From Vibrio hepatarius (GTDB lineage: Bacteria; Pseudomonadota; Gammaproteobacteria; Enterobacterales; Vibrionaceae): 64,000 bases of DNA. Positions 17,900-26,125 of the stretch are shown here, piece after piece; position 1 is the stretch's first letter, and the number at the start of each line of letters is the position of its first letter. Made by a program: the position numbers and the translations under genes. The notes beneath the pieces are model-generated. The model saw only the letters and a program-made list of their open reading frames with translations, was not told the DNA's origin and ran no database searches. The stretch covers positions 496,001-560,000 of the forward strand of contig NZ_LHPI01000001.1 of the NCBI RefSeq assembly GCF_001274785.1, in the 5' to 3' direction.

Positions 17900-18982
17900 C
17901 TACAACTGCGTGACAAACGAGCCACTCGGTGTGACAGGCAAGTATTTCGCGTAGAAGTCTAAGTAGGCTTGCTTTGGGTCTAAGTCTTTAAACTGTTCTG
18001 GGTACATGGCTTTAGCGTAGAACTGCAGCATTGCGCCATCGAGAATAGTACGACAAGCGCCGTGGTAAGCCGCATACATGCGATTGTTCTTAACTGCTGC
18101 AATAGATGACCAGCCAATGCGCTGTTTAAACCCGGCTAAACGCTGCTTTGCAAGTTCCTCATCGACGCCTTGTCCCATCACCATTGCATCATCAGAGCTG
18201 CCTGATTCATAACCTGTCATGACAATCACATCAGGGTTAGCAACGATAATTTGTTCTGGATTGAGTTTCCCCCACCATTCAACAAACGGCGCTGAAATAT
18301 TGTCGCCACCCGCCATGGTAGCAATCGCGCCCCACATGTTTTTGCCAAAGGTATACCCGACTTCATTCACGCCAGCAGCGCCATATTCGGTATAGACTTT
18401 CGGCTTTTCTAGGTTGGCAGACTCAAGTCGCTGACTGATCATCTCTAGGTTTTGTTTGTATTCATTGGCGATTTTTTCTGCACGCTCTTCTTGGCCTGTG
18501 ATCACGCCAATCAGCTGTGTACTTTTAATATGACGTTCCAAAGTTTGTGCGTTGTAATCGACAACAACCACAGAAATCCCCGCATCTTGGATACGTTCGA
18601 TTTCTGAGCCAAGGCCTTTGTATTGCCAGTCAGCGAGCATCAGGATGTCTGGGTTTAGGCTAATGACTTTTTCCGCAGAAAACGTATTGGTATCGACGCG
18701 ACCAATTTCAGGAATTTTGTCGAGAGAAGGGCGGTGTTTAACGTAAAGATCCCAGTTTGCAGAGCGTGCCTGCCATATGTACTTAGACATACCAACTACG
18801 TTGTCATACGCAGCTTCTGTACCAATGGCCATATAGTCTTCTGGATAGAAACCGACAATCGCGCGCTTAGCTGGTGCGTCAAAGGTGACTTCTCGACCTA
18901 GTACGTCGGTTACGGTGGTGATTTCTGCAAATGCCGAAGTGCTGACAGTAAGCGCAGCAAAACTGAGTAGTGTTTTATACAT
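17900..18982 (-). CDS. Periplasmic iron-complex-binding protein
   Basis: Substrate-binding protein of the FecB/BtuF (TroA-like) family, 360 residues. It has a signal peptide (residues 1-19, ending TSAFA) and the helical-backbone two-lobe fold, recognisable from the N-terminal TVTDVLGREVTFDAPAKRAI motif and the IGRVDTNTFSAEKVISLNPD segment. It would deliver a ferric siderophore or heme to the divergently encoded FecCD/FecE-type importer. Two Fur-like sites lie in the 207-bp divergent promoter region, consistent with iron repression. The ligand is not identifiable, and no outer-membrane receptor is encoded nearby. Confidence 0.88.
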   Translation of the reverse strand: MYKTLLSFAALTVSTSAFAEITTVTDVLGREVTFDAPAKRAIVGFYPEDYMAIGTEAAYDNVVGMSKYIWQARSANWDLYVKHRPSLDKIPEIGRVDTNTFSAEKVISLNPDILMLADWQYKGLGSEIERIQDAGISVVVVDYNAQTLERHIKSTQLIGVITGQEERAEKIANEYKQNLEMISQRLESANLEKPKVYTEYGAAGVNEVGYTFGKNMWGAIATMAGGDNISAPFVEWWGKLNPEQIIVANPDVIVMTGYESGSSDDAMVMGQGVDEELAKQRLAGFKQRIGWSSIAAVKNNRMYAAYHGACRTILDGAMLQFYAKAMYPEQFKDLDPKQAYLDFYAKYLPVTPSGSFVTQL

Positions 18983-19039
18983 GGTGACTTAGACTCTTTT
19001 CTATATGCCAGTGTTCACTGGATCCCTTAGCTTGGTTGT

Positions 19040-19081
19040 CGATAATAATCTGTTTGTTAATCGTTATGCAAACTATTATCA
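19040..19081. promoter_or_regulatory. Pair of Fur-like boxes in the iron-transport divergent promoter
   Basis: CGATAATAATCTGTT (19040-19054) and TGCAAACTATTATCA (19067-19081; minus strand TGATAATAGTTTGCA) each match about 10-11 informative positions of the TGATAATnATTATCA Fur consensus. They sit between the divergent binding-protein and permease genes. Confidence 0.55.
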
Positions 19082-19189
19082 TTTTTGTTAGTATGCTGGC
19101 TCGATTTAATGCGTGTCACAGTTTGTATTGAACAAGCGGCGGCGCGTTAGAAAAGAAAATCAACCCTTTAGGAAATCAGGTAGCGTTAG

Positions 19190-20242
19190 ATGCAATCCGA
19201 AGCAGTGTTACAAGCCATTGAAAATCAGAGAAAGTATGAGCGGAAACGCTTTGTTGTACTGAGTGTTTTTTGTCTCATTTTAGTCATCTCTTTTGTGCTC
19301 GACATCATGACAGGACCATCAATGTTGGATGCGAGCCGAGTTCTGTATGCAATTTTTGAGTTTATCGGCTTACCGTTTCAAGTTGACGCCTCCACACAAG
19401 TCATTGTGACTAACTTACGTTTGCCGATTGCACTTATGGCGATTATTGTCGGCGGTTCGCTCGGGGTTGGTGGGGCAGAGATGCAGACTTTGTTAAACAA
19501 CTCGATGGCCAGCCCTTACACTCTGGGTATGGCTGCCGCTGCGGGCTTTGGCGCTGCAATTACGCTCTATTTCGGTTCATTGGGCTTAGATAGCAATTAC
19601 GCTGTCCCGCTCGGTGCATTCATTTGCTGCATGCTTTCTGCGTGTTTCCTGTTTGCTTTGGCCTCAATGCGCCATATCAGCTCGGGTCAGTTAATATTGG
19701 CGGGCATCGCGTTACTGTTTCTGTTCCAGTCATTATTGTCGTTAGTGCAGTTTGTCTCGTCTCCAGAATTAAGTCAGCAAATTCTGTTCTGGTTGTTCGG
19801 TAGCTTGTCGAAGGCGACTTGGGGTAACTTGTTTGTTACCTCATTGGTTGTGGTTGTTGGCGTTGCCTTGTTACTCAAAGACTCTTGGAAATTAACCGCT
19901 CTGCGTTTAGGTGAGGAGCGAGCAAAAAGTGTCGGTGTTAATGTTGCTAAGTTACGCTTGAAGACGTTATTTATCGTTGCTTTGATGACTGCAACGGTGA
20001 CCAGCTTTGTTGGCATCATTGGGTTTGTTGGTATTGTCGCGCCTAACATTGCCAAAATGTTGGTTGGTGAAGACCAGCGATTCTTCTTACCTCTTTCATT
20101 CTTAATCGGCGCGTTTCTTCTTTCGACTGCGTCTGTTCTTTCAAAAGTGATCGTGCCCGGCGCGCTGTTCCCAATTGGGATAGTGACCGCGATTATTGGC
20201 GTACCGTTCTTCTTTTGGCTGATTATCGCTAAGCGAGGGTAA
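19190..20242 (+). CDS. Iron-complex ABC transporter permease (FecCD family)
   Basis: Inner-membrane permease of 350 residues with about nine to ten hydrophobic segments and a short cytoplasmic N-terminus. Family signatures include RLPIALMAIIVGGSLGVGGAEMQ near the start, and the coupling-helix region FVGIIGFVGIVAPNIAKMLVG with the following EDQRFFLP that docks on the ATPase. It is translated just ahead of the ATPase gene (2-nt gap) and divergent from the binding protein. It acts as a homodimer for uptake of ferric siderophore, heme or cobalamin-type ligands. Iron is favoured by the Fur-like sites. Confidence 0.93.
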   Translation: MQSEAVLQAIENQRKYERKRFVVLSVFCLILVISFVLDIMTGPSMLDASRVLYAIFEFIGLPFQVDASTQVIVTNLRLPIALMAIIVGGSLGVGGAEMQTLLNNSMASPYTLGMAAAAGFGAAITLYFGSLGLDSNYAVPLGAFICCMLSACFLFALASMRHISSGQLILAGIALLFLFQSLLSLVQFVSSPELSQQILFWLFGSLSKATWGNLFVTSLVVVVGVALLLKDSWKLTALRLGEERAKSVGVNVAKLRLKTLFIVALMTATVTSFVGIIGFVGIVAPNIAKMLVGEDQRFFLPLSFLIGAFLLSTASVLSKVIVPGALFPIGIVTAIIGVPFFFWLIIAKRG

Positions 20243-20244
20243 CG

Positions 20245-21012
20245 ATGCTGACAGCTAACCAAATCAACATCCAAATTGGCTCATTGAGCCTAGCTAAAAA
20301 TATCGACTTTGAACTGAAACCCGGTCAAGTAACGGCAATTCTAGGACCAAACGGAACGGGAAAAAGTACGCTGCTTAAAGCGTTGTTCGGTGACATCAAG
20401 TTAGAGTCCGGTGAGTTTAGCTACGGTGATAATTCACTAACGCATAATTCGCTTTCACAGTGGCGAAGCCAGTTTGGTTATATGCCGCAAGACATCAATC
20501 TAGACGTGAATCTAACAGCGATTGAAGTTGTGTTGCTTGGGCAGTTAGACGCGCTGAGCTTGAGAGTGGGCAACGAAACGCTGCACAAAGCGCTGGGAAT
20601 ATTAGACCAGATTGGACTTTCGCATTTAGCAAACAAAGATGTGAGTAAGCTCAGTGGTGGCCAACGACAAATGATTCTCTTCGCACAAGCACTAATGCGT
20701 GAGCCAAAAATCATGATGTTGGATGAACCAGTAAGTGCGCTCGATCTTCACTATCAACACGTACTGCTTGAACATTTAGTAACCCAGACTCGAGAGCGTG
20801 AGTATGTAACGATCATGGTGTTGCACGACCTCAACTTGGCTGCGCAATATGCAGATAACTTGTTAGTTCTAAAAAATGGGCACCTGGTGGCAAGTGGTCA
20901 TCCGAAAGCGATCTTAACGTCTGACCTTGTGCAGAGCATTTATGACGTTCAGGCTCAAGTAATTGAAGACGAACACGGCGTGCCATTTATCCGTACTACG
21001 CGAGCGTATTAA
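20245..21012 (+). CDS. Iron-complex ABC transporter ATP-binding protein (FecE family)
   Basis: ATPase of 255 residues powering the FecCD-type permease. The Walker A motif is GPNGTGKST, the Q-loop lies in YMPQDI, the signature is LSGGQRQ, Walker B is IMMLDEP, and the H-loop is in MVLHDLNLA. The C-terminal AILTSDLVQSIYDVQAQVIEDEHGVPF matches the FecE/FepC type. It is translationally coupled to the permease gene, separated by 2 nt. Confidence 0.95.
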   Translation: MLTANQINIQIGSLSLAKNIDFELKPGQVTAILGPNGTGKSTLLKALFGDIKLESGEFSYGDNSLTHNSLSQWRSQFGYMPQDINLDVNLTAIEVVLLGQLDALSLRVGNETLHKALGILDQIGLSHLANKDVSKLSGGQRQMILFAQALMREPKIMMLDEPVSALDLHYQHVLLEHLVTQTREREYVTIMVLHDLNLAAQYADNLLVLKNGHLVASGHPKAILTSDLVQSIYDVQAQVIEDEHGVPFIRTTRAY

Positions 21013-21035
21013 ATCTGGTGAAGTGAAACGGTTGT

Positions 21036-21070
21036 AAAAAAGCCCTCTCATCATGCGTGACGAGAGGGCT
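21036..21070. terminator. Terminator between convergent genes
   Basis: AGCCCTCTC / GAGAGGGCT stem with an A-run on the + strand side gives a strong U-tailed terminator for the minus-strand lipoprotein gene. It may also stop the iron-transport operon. Confidence 0.75.
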
Positions 21071-21101
21071 GTAAACGGCTAAGTAACAAGCTCAAAAGTG
21101 C

Positions 21102-23030
21102 CTAGAACTTTTCTTCGTTCGAGACGGTGACCGTGAAGTCCCAATGGTTGTCGAACAAGTTTTTAACTGGCTCAATGTTGGTCAAAATGTAGTGTTTTTT
21201 ATCAAATTGCCACTCTAAGATGCCTTTTGAGCTTGTACCGTCAGGCCAATCAAACGTCGCTTTGTACTTTAGTGCACCAGAAATGGGCGTATCGCTGGTT
21301 TGGCCGAAAATGAAATTGCTCTCTTCCATGGTTCTGCCTTCTGTTCCGCCAATGTAAGCAGAATGCATCGGGCTATCCAAGTACTCGTCTCCTGATAGCG
21401 TAGTGTAGCGTCCCATCAAGCTTCTAAAGTAACCTAAGTAATAGATCGTCGTTCCATGAACTACGTTTGTGTATTTCTCTGTAAACACAGAAACAGACAA
21501 TGTATGTGGAGGAGTAATGGTTAACGTTACGCTGTCTTCAAGCGCAGTATCATTCGCTAAAAGCTTCGCTGTGATAAGCACTTCTCCAACGGCTACACCA
21601 GTTGACAACCCTTTATCTTCTGCATTGTTGGATACGGTTGCGATGTTAGGGTCTTCGCTGCTCCAATATAGATTGCTAGCTTTAGAAACATCAATGATAG
21701 AACCATCTGACATGGTTACTTCGGCTTTAAACTGCTTATCCCAACCGGTCGGAATTTGAGGTGTATCTAGGCTCTGCTGTGGTTTTGGAGAGACGTTCAA
21801 ACTCATTGCAATCGCTGGAGTGACGTTTAGAGTCGCGCTACTTTTAATCTCGCGGCCATTAGCTTCGACAAACGCAGTGATAGTCACGTTGCCAATCGAC
21901 ACACCAGTTGCTGTGCCTTTGTCACTGTTTGAGTTGGATATAGAGGCAATATCAGAGTTACTACTGCTCCAACTGATCGCTTTGTCGTTGGTGACATCAA
22001 TCTTTTGCCCATCAGACATGTTAGCGAACACTTTGAATGATTTCGTTAACCCGACAGGAACTGACTCGGTTTCTGGGGTGACTTCTAAAGATTCTACCAC
22101 CGCCTCGGTTACTTTGATTTTTGCCGTCCCGTAGACAAACTGACCGTTCACCAAACCAGAGACAGAAACGTTAGCCGAACCCACATCAATACCCGTGGCG
22201 AGTCCCTTAGAACCTTGGTCATTTGAGACTTCCGCGATGTCTTCATTACTGCTAGACCAGTTGATTGAGTCATAACCCGTCACATCGACTGCTTTGCCGT
22301 CAGACAGTTGGGCAATGGCAGAAAACTGCTTGTTTAAACCGACTGGCACGCTTTGTTTTGTTGGCGTAACGCTAAAGTCTGTGACAATCGCTTCAGTGAC
22401 ATTGAGAGTAGCGGTGTCACTCAATACGTTTCCATTAAACTCAAAAGAAGCGGTGATTGTTGATGAGCCGACCGATTTTCCTGTTGCGACACCCTTACTT
22501 CCATTCGTGTTTGAGATCGTTGCTACGTCAGTATCACTGCTACTCCATTGGGTAGAACGATCGTTAGTTATATCAATTGCTTGCCCGTTAGAGAAGAATA
22601 CTGTGGCGGTATATGGTTTTGTTAAACCAACAGGCGTTGACTCATCTTTCGGCGTAACAGTAAGTGATGTCAGAACTGCGCCAGTGACTTCTAACGTAAC
22701 GGTGTCTGTGAACTCGCGTTTTTTAAAGTTGCCGACAGCAGTAATTTCTACGATACCTGCTTTGTCATAAGTGGATACGAGCCCTTTAGCGTCTACGGTT
22801 GCAATTGACTCATCAGAACTACTCCATTTCACTTCGCCAGTGCGAGTGGCGTCAATCACTTTGCCTTTCTTATAAACTTTTTCTGCTTTGAGCTGCTGCT
22901 GGAAACCAATTGGCACCGTACTTTGTTTTGGTGTAACCACAAGCTCTTGAACTTTGTGGTTACAGCCACTCAGTCCAATTAAGGCTACCAATGAGACTAA
23001 TATTGCCCTTATAGAAGGCCTGACTTTCAT
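21102..23030 (-). CDS. Lipoprotein with five bacterial Ig-like (BIG2) repeats
   Basis: Predicted surface or periplasm-facing lipoprotein of 642 residues. The signal peptide ends in the lipobox LSGC (Cys-23). Five tandem repeats of about 93-100 residues follow (about 27-510). Each starts like SLTVTPxxESVPVGLxKxF, has a WSSSnxdIAxIsN core and ends in TaTLnVTeA, the layout of BIG2 domains in invasin/intimin-type adhesins. The last about 130 residues (from HTLSVSVFTEKY) are unrelated to the repeats and may be the functional tip. They contain YLGYFRSLMGRYTTLSG, which I do not recognise. An adhesive or structural role is inferred. It is transcribed alone. Confidence 0.85.
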   Translation of the reverse strand: MKVRPSIRAILVSLVALIGLSGCNHKVQELVVTPKQSTVPIGFQQQLKAEKVYKKGKVIDATRTGEVKWSSSDESIATVDAKGLVSTYDKAGIVEITAVGNFKKREFTDTVTLEVTGAVLTSLTVTPKDESTPVGLTKPYTATVFFSNGQAIDITNDRSTQWSSSDTDVATISNTNGSKGVATGKSVGSSTITASFEFNGNVLSDTATLNVTEAIVTDFSVTPTKQSVPVGLNKQFSAIAQLSDGKAVDVTGYDSINWSSSNEDIAEVSNDQGSKGLATGIDVGSANVSVSGLVNGQFVYGTAKIKVTEAVVESLEVTPETESVPVGLTKSFKVFANMSDGQKIDVTNDKAISWSSSNSDIASISNSNSDKGTATGVSIGNVTITAFVEANGREIKSSATLNVTPAIAMSLNVSPKPQQSLDTPQIPTGWDKQFKAEVTMSDGSIIDVSKASNLYWSSEDPNIATVSNNAEDKGLSTGVAVGEVLITAKLLANDTALEDSVTLTITPPHTLSVSVFTEKYTNVVHGTTIYYLGYFRSLMGRYTTLSGDEYLDSPMHSAYIGGTEGRTMEESNFIFGQTSDTPISGALKYKATFDWPDGTSSKGILEWQFDKKHYILTNIEPVKNLFDNHWDFTVTVSNEEKF

Positions 23031-23245
23031 AGTTGAGTTCCCTTATGTATTAAAAGGAATGTAGATTAACGATATAAAACTCAATATTGGCAGCACCTAA
23101 ACTTTAATTTTTACTTAGATGCCTATTTAACGTACTAAGTGTTTTATAAGCAGCGAGTGAGCAGAGTTGGCGAGTTCACAAAGAGTGGCGTTAAGCCGCA
23201 AGAGATAAATAGTAAGCCAAAGACTGGTTAGAGGCGTGTGTGATC

Positions 23246-23282
23246 AAAAAGCCCTCTCATCGCTATGGGCCGATGAGAGGGA
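23246..23282 (-). terminator. Minus-strand terminator
   Basis: CCCTCTCATCG / CGATGAGAGGG, 11 bp, with a short A-run on the + strand side. It resembles the hairpin at 21041-21070 in its CCCTCTCATC arm. Confidence 0.7.
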
Positions 23283-23495
23283 GTTACAACAACACATTTA
23301 CTTATCATCCATGAGAACTTTAAACAGGAGTTGGAGATTGTTGGAGGGCTTAAAGTTCATAGCCAATATAACTATCTGTTCATTTTTAGAGAGAGCATCT
23401 GGAGTTTAGTTTTTTGTATAATGCTAATGGGTTAAGCCAATTTGTGTTCGTTGCTGTGCGGTGTAGCCCTGCCAACGCGGGGGAGGGCTATGAAA

Positions 23496-23530
23496 GAAAA
23501 AAACTCTCACCTTTAGGGGAAGGTGAGAGT
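23496..23530 (-). terminator. Terminator of the EAL-domain gene
   Basis: An 11-bp stem (ACTCTCACCTT / AAGGTGAGAGT) with a 6-nt loop and a run of eight A on the + strand gives a U-tailed minus-strand terminator about 180 nt beyond the EAL gene stop codon. Confidence 0.8.
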
Positions 23531-23710
23531 AAATATTACAACATAGATGATCTTAGAGTATTGGCTGGTGTAGACACCCAATACAGTCACATCATAGCCT
23601 TCAATAACGTTGTCAAAGTATGCATTCTGTCGAAAATTTCGAGTTGGCTGCTAACTTCTATGTACCGGTCGAAGCCACTGCGGCCAGCGTATGAGAACAC
23701 AAGTACAGGG

Positions 23711-24421
23711 TTAGATTTTCACCGGAAATGTGTTGTAGAGATAGCCTTGTAGAGCCCAAGTTTCAGGAACGTGTTGAGACACCCAGTCTCTATCGCTCTC
23801 GCTTTCAATGTACTCCACAATTAATTTTAAATTGTACTTTTCTAGTAACTCTTCAAGCTGTTCTTGATGATTAGATAACGAAATAAAGTCAACTTTAATA
23901 AAACTGTAAACATTGGCGTCTAGTTCTCTGCATCTGAAGTCTTTTTTATTCACTTCGTAATCATCTAAAGCAAGAAGCACATTGTTCTTATTTAAAAATT
24001 CGATCCCGCTTCCAATTTCTGAGCACTTTCCGCAAGTGTCCCGCTCTGTTATCTCGATGATCACATTCACATTCTTATGCGTAGCTTTGCGAGAAAGAAT
24101 AACAATGTCACAGAGAAGAAATTTGTCGCATAGATGGCTTCTCTCTAAATTAATAAATAGATTTTTTCCTGTCAGTTCCTGGCTGTTTTCTTCGACGTAG
24201 TGTTCCAAACGTCTTATTAGTCTTTGTGTGGCGTGGGGGAACATCAGGCTTTTGTTGTATATTTCATCGGCCTGTCTAACAGATAACCCTTCAGCATTGA
24301 TGAGTACTTCGTAACCAATGTTTTCTCCTTTTAAGTCATTGATTTCTTGTATCTTGTAGCTCAGGTTATGTTTGCTCGCCATGTTGCGATCTGATAAATA
24401 TTTGTCTAACAGAAAACACAT
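23711..24421 (-). CDS. EAL-domain protein, divergent
   Basis: Cytosolic protein of 236 residues with only an EAL (cyclic-di-GMP phosphodiesterase-type) domain. The name-giving motif reads EVL (GYEVLINAEG). The later landmarks survive: the Asn of LFINLERSH, the Glu in IIEITERD, DDY in LALDDYEV (normally DDFG), the Lys-Asp in IKVDFI, a Glu in VEYIES, and the QGYLY close. Enough metal-binding residues remain that activity is possible, but the loop-6-equivalent is altered, so it may instead be a non-catalytic c-di-GMP sensor. The AGGAA site 8 nt before the ATG supports this start. It is divergent from the pilus cluster and has a terminator hairpin in its leader. Confidence 0.8.
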   Translation of the reverse strand: MCFLLDKYLSDRNMASKHNLSYKIQEINDLKGENIGYEVLINAEGLSVRQADEIYNKSLMFPHATQRLIRRLEHYVEENSQELTGKNLFINLERSHLCDKFLLCDIVILSRKATHKNVNVIIEITERDTCGKCSEIGSGIEFLNKNNVLLALDDYEVNKKDFRCRELDANVYSFIKVDFISLSNHQEQLEELLEKYNLKLIVEYIESESDRDWVSQHVPETWALQGYLYNTFPVKI

Positions 24422-24462
24422 GTTTGGATTCCTTTCTGGTTGAGGTAATACACGTCCTCTAT

Positions 24463-24514
24463 AAAAAAACTCCTAAGAGCAATGACTGAAAGGGGAGGCC
24501 GCTACTCTTAGGAG
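24463..24514 (-). terminator. Terminator hairpin in the leader of the EAL gene
   Basis: CTCCTAAGAG pairs with CTCTTAGGAG across a 25-nt loop, with seven A on the + strand side forming a U-run for minus-strand RNA. It lies only about 42 nt upstream of the EAL start codon and on the same strand, so it may attenuate that gene. Otherwise it ends a short RNA starting in the divergent region. No known riboswitch core was recognised in 24515-24722. Confidence 0.55.
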
Positions 24515-24761
24515 AAAACTATTGCCATAGTTACACGATTTAAGTTGCTATAACGAACAACTCATAATTATTTTGAATAAACTCCCAAGGCTATTGTAGG
24601 CAGGTAAATAAAAAAATAACGACGAATGCTAATGGTACGATTGATTTTTTCCGTGATTGCGTTGGTTATTGGCGTCTAAAGCATAATGTAAATCTGCATG
24701 CTAAATAATCACCATTGATATTTTGTATAAAATGCATGTCTATTATTACTGGGTACATGTT

Positions 24762-25148
24762 ATGCAAAAGGTTAAATATCCATTTACTCTCGATGGTAAA
24801 GTATCAATAAAGTTTAATAAATATATAAAAGGCATGTTCTTTGAAACTGATGATAATAATAACTACGACATCTCATTGGATGATTTCGTAATTAAGTTAT
24901 TTACCTATGATTCAGAATGCCGACTTTTAGTCGTTTCTTTACACAAATCTTTTTCGTTAATAAATGTTTCAGAATACGAGAAGCTAGGTAGCGGAATAGA
25001 GCTGGAACTAAGCAGTATTAAGATTGATTTGGTTTACTGCTTGTACAACGCATCCGTTGTCAGCTATGAGATGACGTCTTCTCTGACTGAAAACGAGTCG
25101 GTCTCCAGTGTGACATTGTCTCGCCCTTTAAGAATACACTTACACTAA
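24762..25148 (+). CDS. Hypothetical protein preceding the pilus operon
   Basis: Frame of 128 codons from the ATG at 24762. In-frame TTG at 24723 and ATG at 24732 would give up to 141 residues, and no start has a strong ribosome-binding site. The product is acidic and beta-rich in appearance (KYPFTLDGKVSIKFNKYIKG, then YDISLDDFVIKLFTY), without signal peptide or membrane segment, so it is probably cytosolic. AT-rich codon use matches the neighbouring cluster genes. I do not recognise a family. Its place between the divergent EAL gene and the pilin suggests a regulatory role, which is inference only. Confidence 0.5.
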   Translation: MQKVKYPFTLDGKVSIKFNKYIKGMFFETDDNNNYDISLDDFVIKLFTYDSECRLLVVSLHKSFSLINVSEYEKLGSGIELELSSIKIDLVYCLYNASVVSYEMTSSLTENESVSSVTLSRPLRIHLH

Positions 25149-25478
25149 AATAGCGCTATTTTTAAAAGACAGTTTTATTCTTCTAATACCTTTTGGGTAT
25201 AGCGTTCTAATGTACTAGAAAACTAGTTTTTTAGATCGTGACGGAAAGGTTTAATATGCTTGTAGGAATAGTCCGAACCCACCTTTGATATATTCTATTT
25301 ACTTACCTTGTTTTGTATTTTTAGGGCAAATGAGTGTCGATGTGGAAATAGCATTCTTATTTATATTTAAATCAGTTTGCTAACAAATGACTGCACAAGA
25401 TAACTAACATTAAGCCTCGATAGGACATGAAAATAAATGTTCTTATTTATAATAAATCAAAATACATAAGGTAAGTTT
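25149..25478 (+). promoter_or_regulatory. Upstream region of the pilus operon
   Basis: 330 bp of very AT-rich DNA without a gene. A good ribosome-binding site (AAGGTAAG) ends it 5 nt before the pilin ATG. No clear sigma70 or sigma54 promoter was identified by eye. The long AT-rich stretch is typical of H-NS-silenced, regulator-activated fimbrial promoters. Confidence 0.4.
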
Positions 25479-26060
25479 ATGAAATTAAGCAAGATTTTCT
25501 CAGCTTGTGCAATCGCACTAGTAGCTCAAGGCGCATACGCAGCAAAAGGTGAAACAGCGACTGCGACTGCAAACTGGCAAGGTCAAATCCCTGGTGTTAT
25601 CCAGGCTAACGGTTTTGTAATTACTCGAGAGGGTGGTTCACTTGAGACCCCAATCGGTCAGTTAATGCGTTCTCGAGATGGCGCAATTGTAGCTCCAGTT
25701 ATTCAGCTTGAAGCGCGTGACAACACTGGTACAGCCGCAGCTCCAGTTGTTGGTGAACTGGTTTCTACGACTGAACGCGATGACGGCGCTGGTGGTACAG
25801 AAGCGCGTGCTATTCAATGGACAGTGGCTGACGTTGCTTTCTACGCAGACGGTACTCCAGTTACTGGTATCGAGTGGTCAGTACAGAACGACGGCACTCA
25901 ACTAGCAACAGTAACTTCAACGGGTGTGACTCAAGTTGCGTCTCACAATGGCGATATCCTGCGTCTAAATGCAGTTTCTACTTCTGACACAAGTGCGATT
26001 GATGCATACGCTGGTCAAGATGCAGCACTATCAGTAACGGTAGTGGCTTCAGAGCTTTAA
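25479..26060 (+). CDS. Putative major pilus subunit
   Basis: Secreted protein of 193 residues with a clear signal peptide (1-21, cleavage after AYA). The mature N-terminus KGETATATANWQGQIPG alternates small and hydrophobic residues, as expected for a donor strand in a chaperone-usher pilin. It recalls EcpA-type and CS1-type subunits, which also begin with such a strand and a Trp. The mature chain has no cysteine. Codon choice is markedly more biased to GCA/GGT/CGT-type frequent codons than its neighbours, which fits the most abundant subunit. It heads an operon of pilus genes. Assignment rests on position, signal and composition, as overall similarity to known pilins is low. Confidence 0.65.
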   Translation: MKLSKIFSACAIALVAQGAYAAKGETATATANWQGQIPGVIQANGFVITREGGSLETPIGQLMRSRDGAIVAPVIQLEARDNTGTAAAPVVGELVSTTERDDGAGGTEARAIQWTVADVAFYADGTPVTGIEWSVQNDGTQLATVTSTGVTQVASHNGDILRLNAVSTSDTSAIDAYAGQDAALSVTVVASEL

Positions 26061-26125
26061 TTTAGAAGTCGATCTGGGGCAATGCTATCAAGGTTGCCCC
26101 TCATTACTGAGTTAGGAAGTATCAC

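Larger units (their letters stand above)
23031..23710. other. 680-bp intergenic region with two minus-strand terminators
   Basis: No convincing gene. Two strong U-tailed hairpins for minus-strand transcription lie at 23246-23282 and 23496-23530. The stretch 23537-23710 on the minus strand reads as protein-like in two different frames (VLVFSYAGRSGFDRYIEVSS, then AYFDNVIEGYDVTVLGVYTS after a frame change). This could be a decayed gene tail following the EAL gene, but it is too short to assign. Confidence 0.4.

Noticed and set aside
21102..23030. Tandem direct repeats at DNA level in the lipoprotein gene
   Set aside because: The repeats are at protein-domain level (about 95 residues) and have diverged. 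They are not a simple sequence repeat or CRISPR.
23414..23752. Plus-strand frame of 112 codons opposite the EAL gene end
   Set aside because: It runs through the terminator hairpin at 23496-23530, lacks a ribosome-binding site and shows no family resemblance.
24422..24761. c-di-GMP (GEMM) riboswitch upstream of the EAL gene
   Set aside because: No GEMM core sequence could be recognised. Only a terminator-like hairpin is supported.
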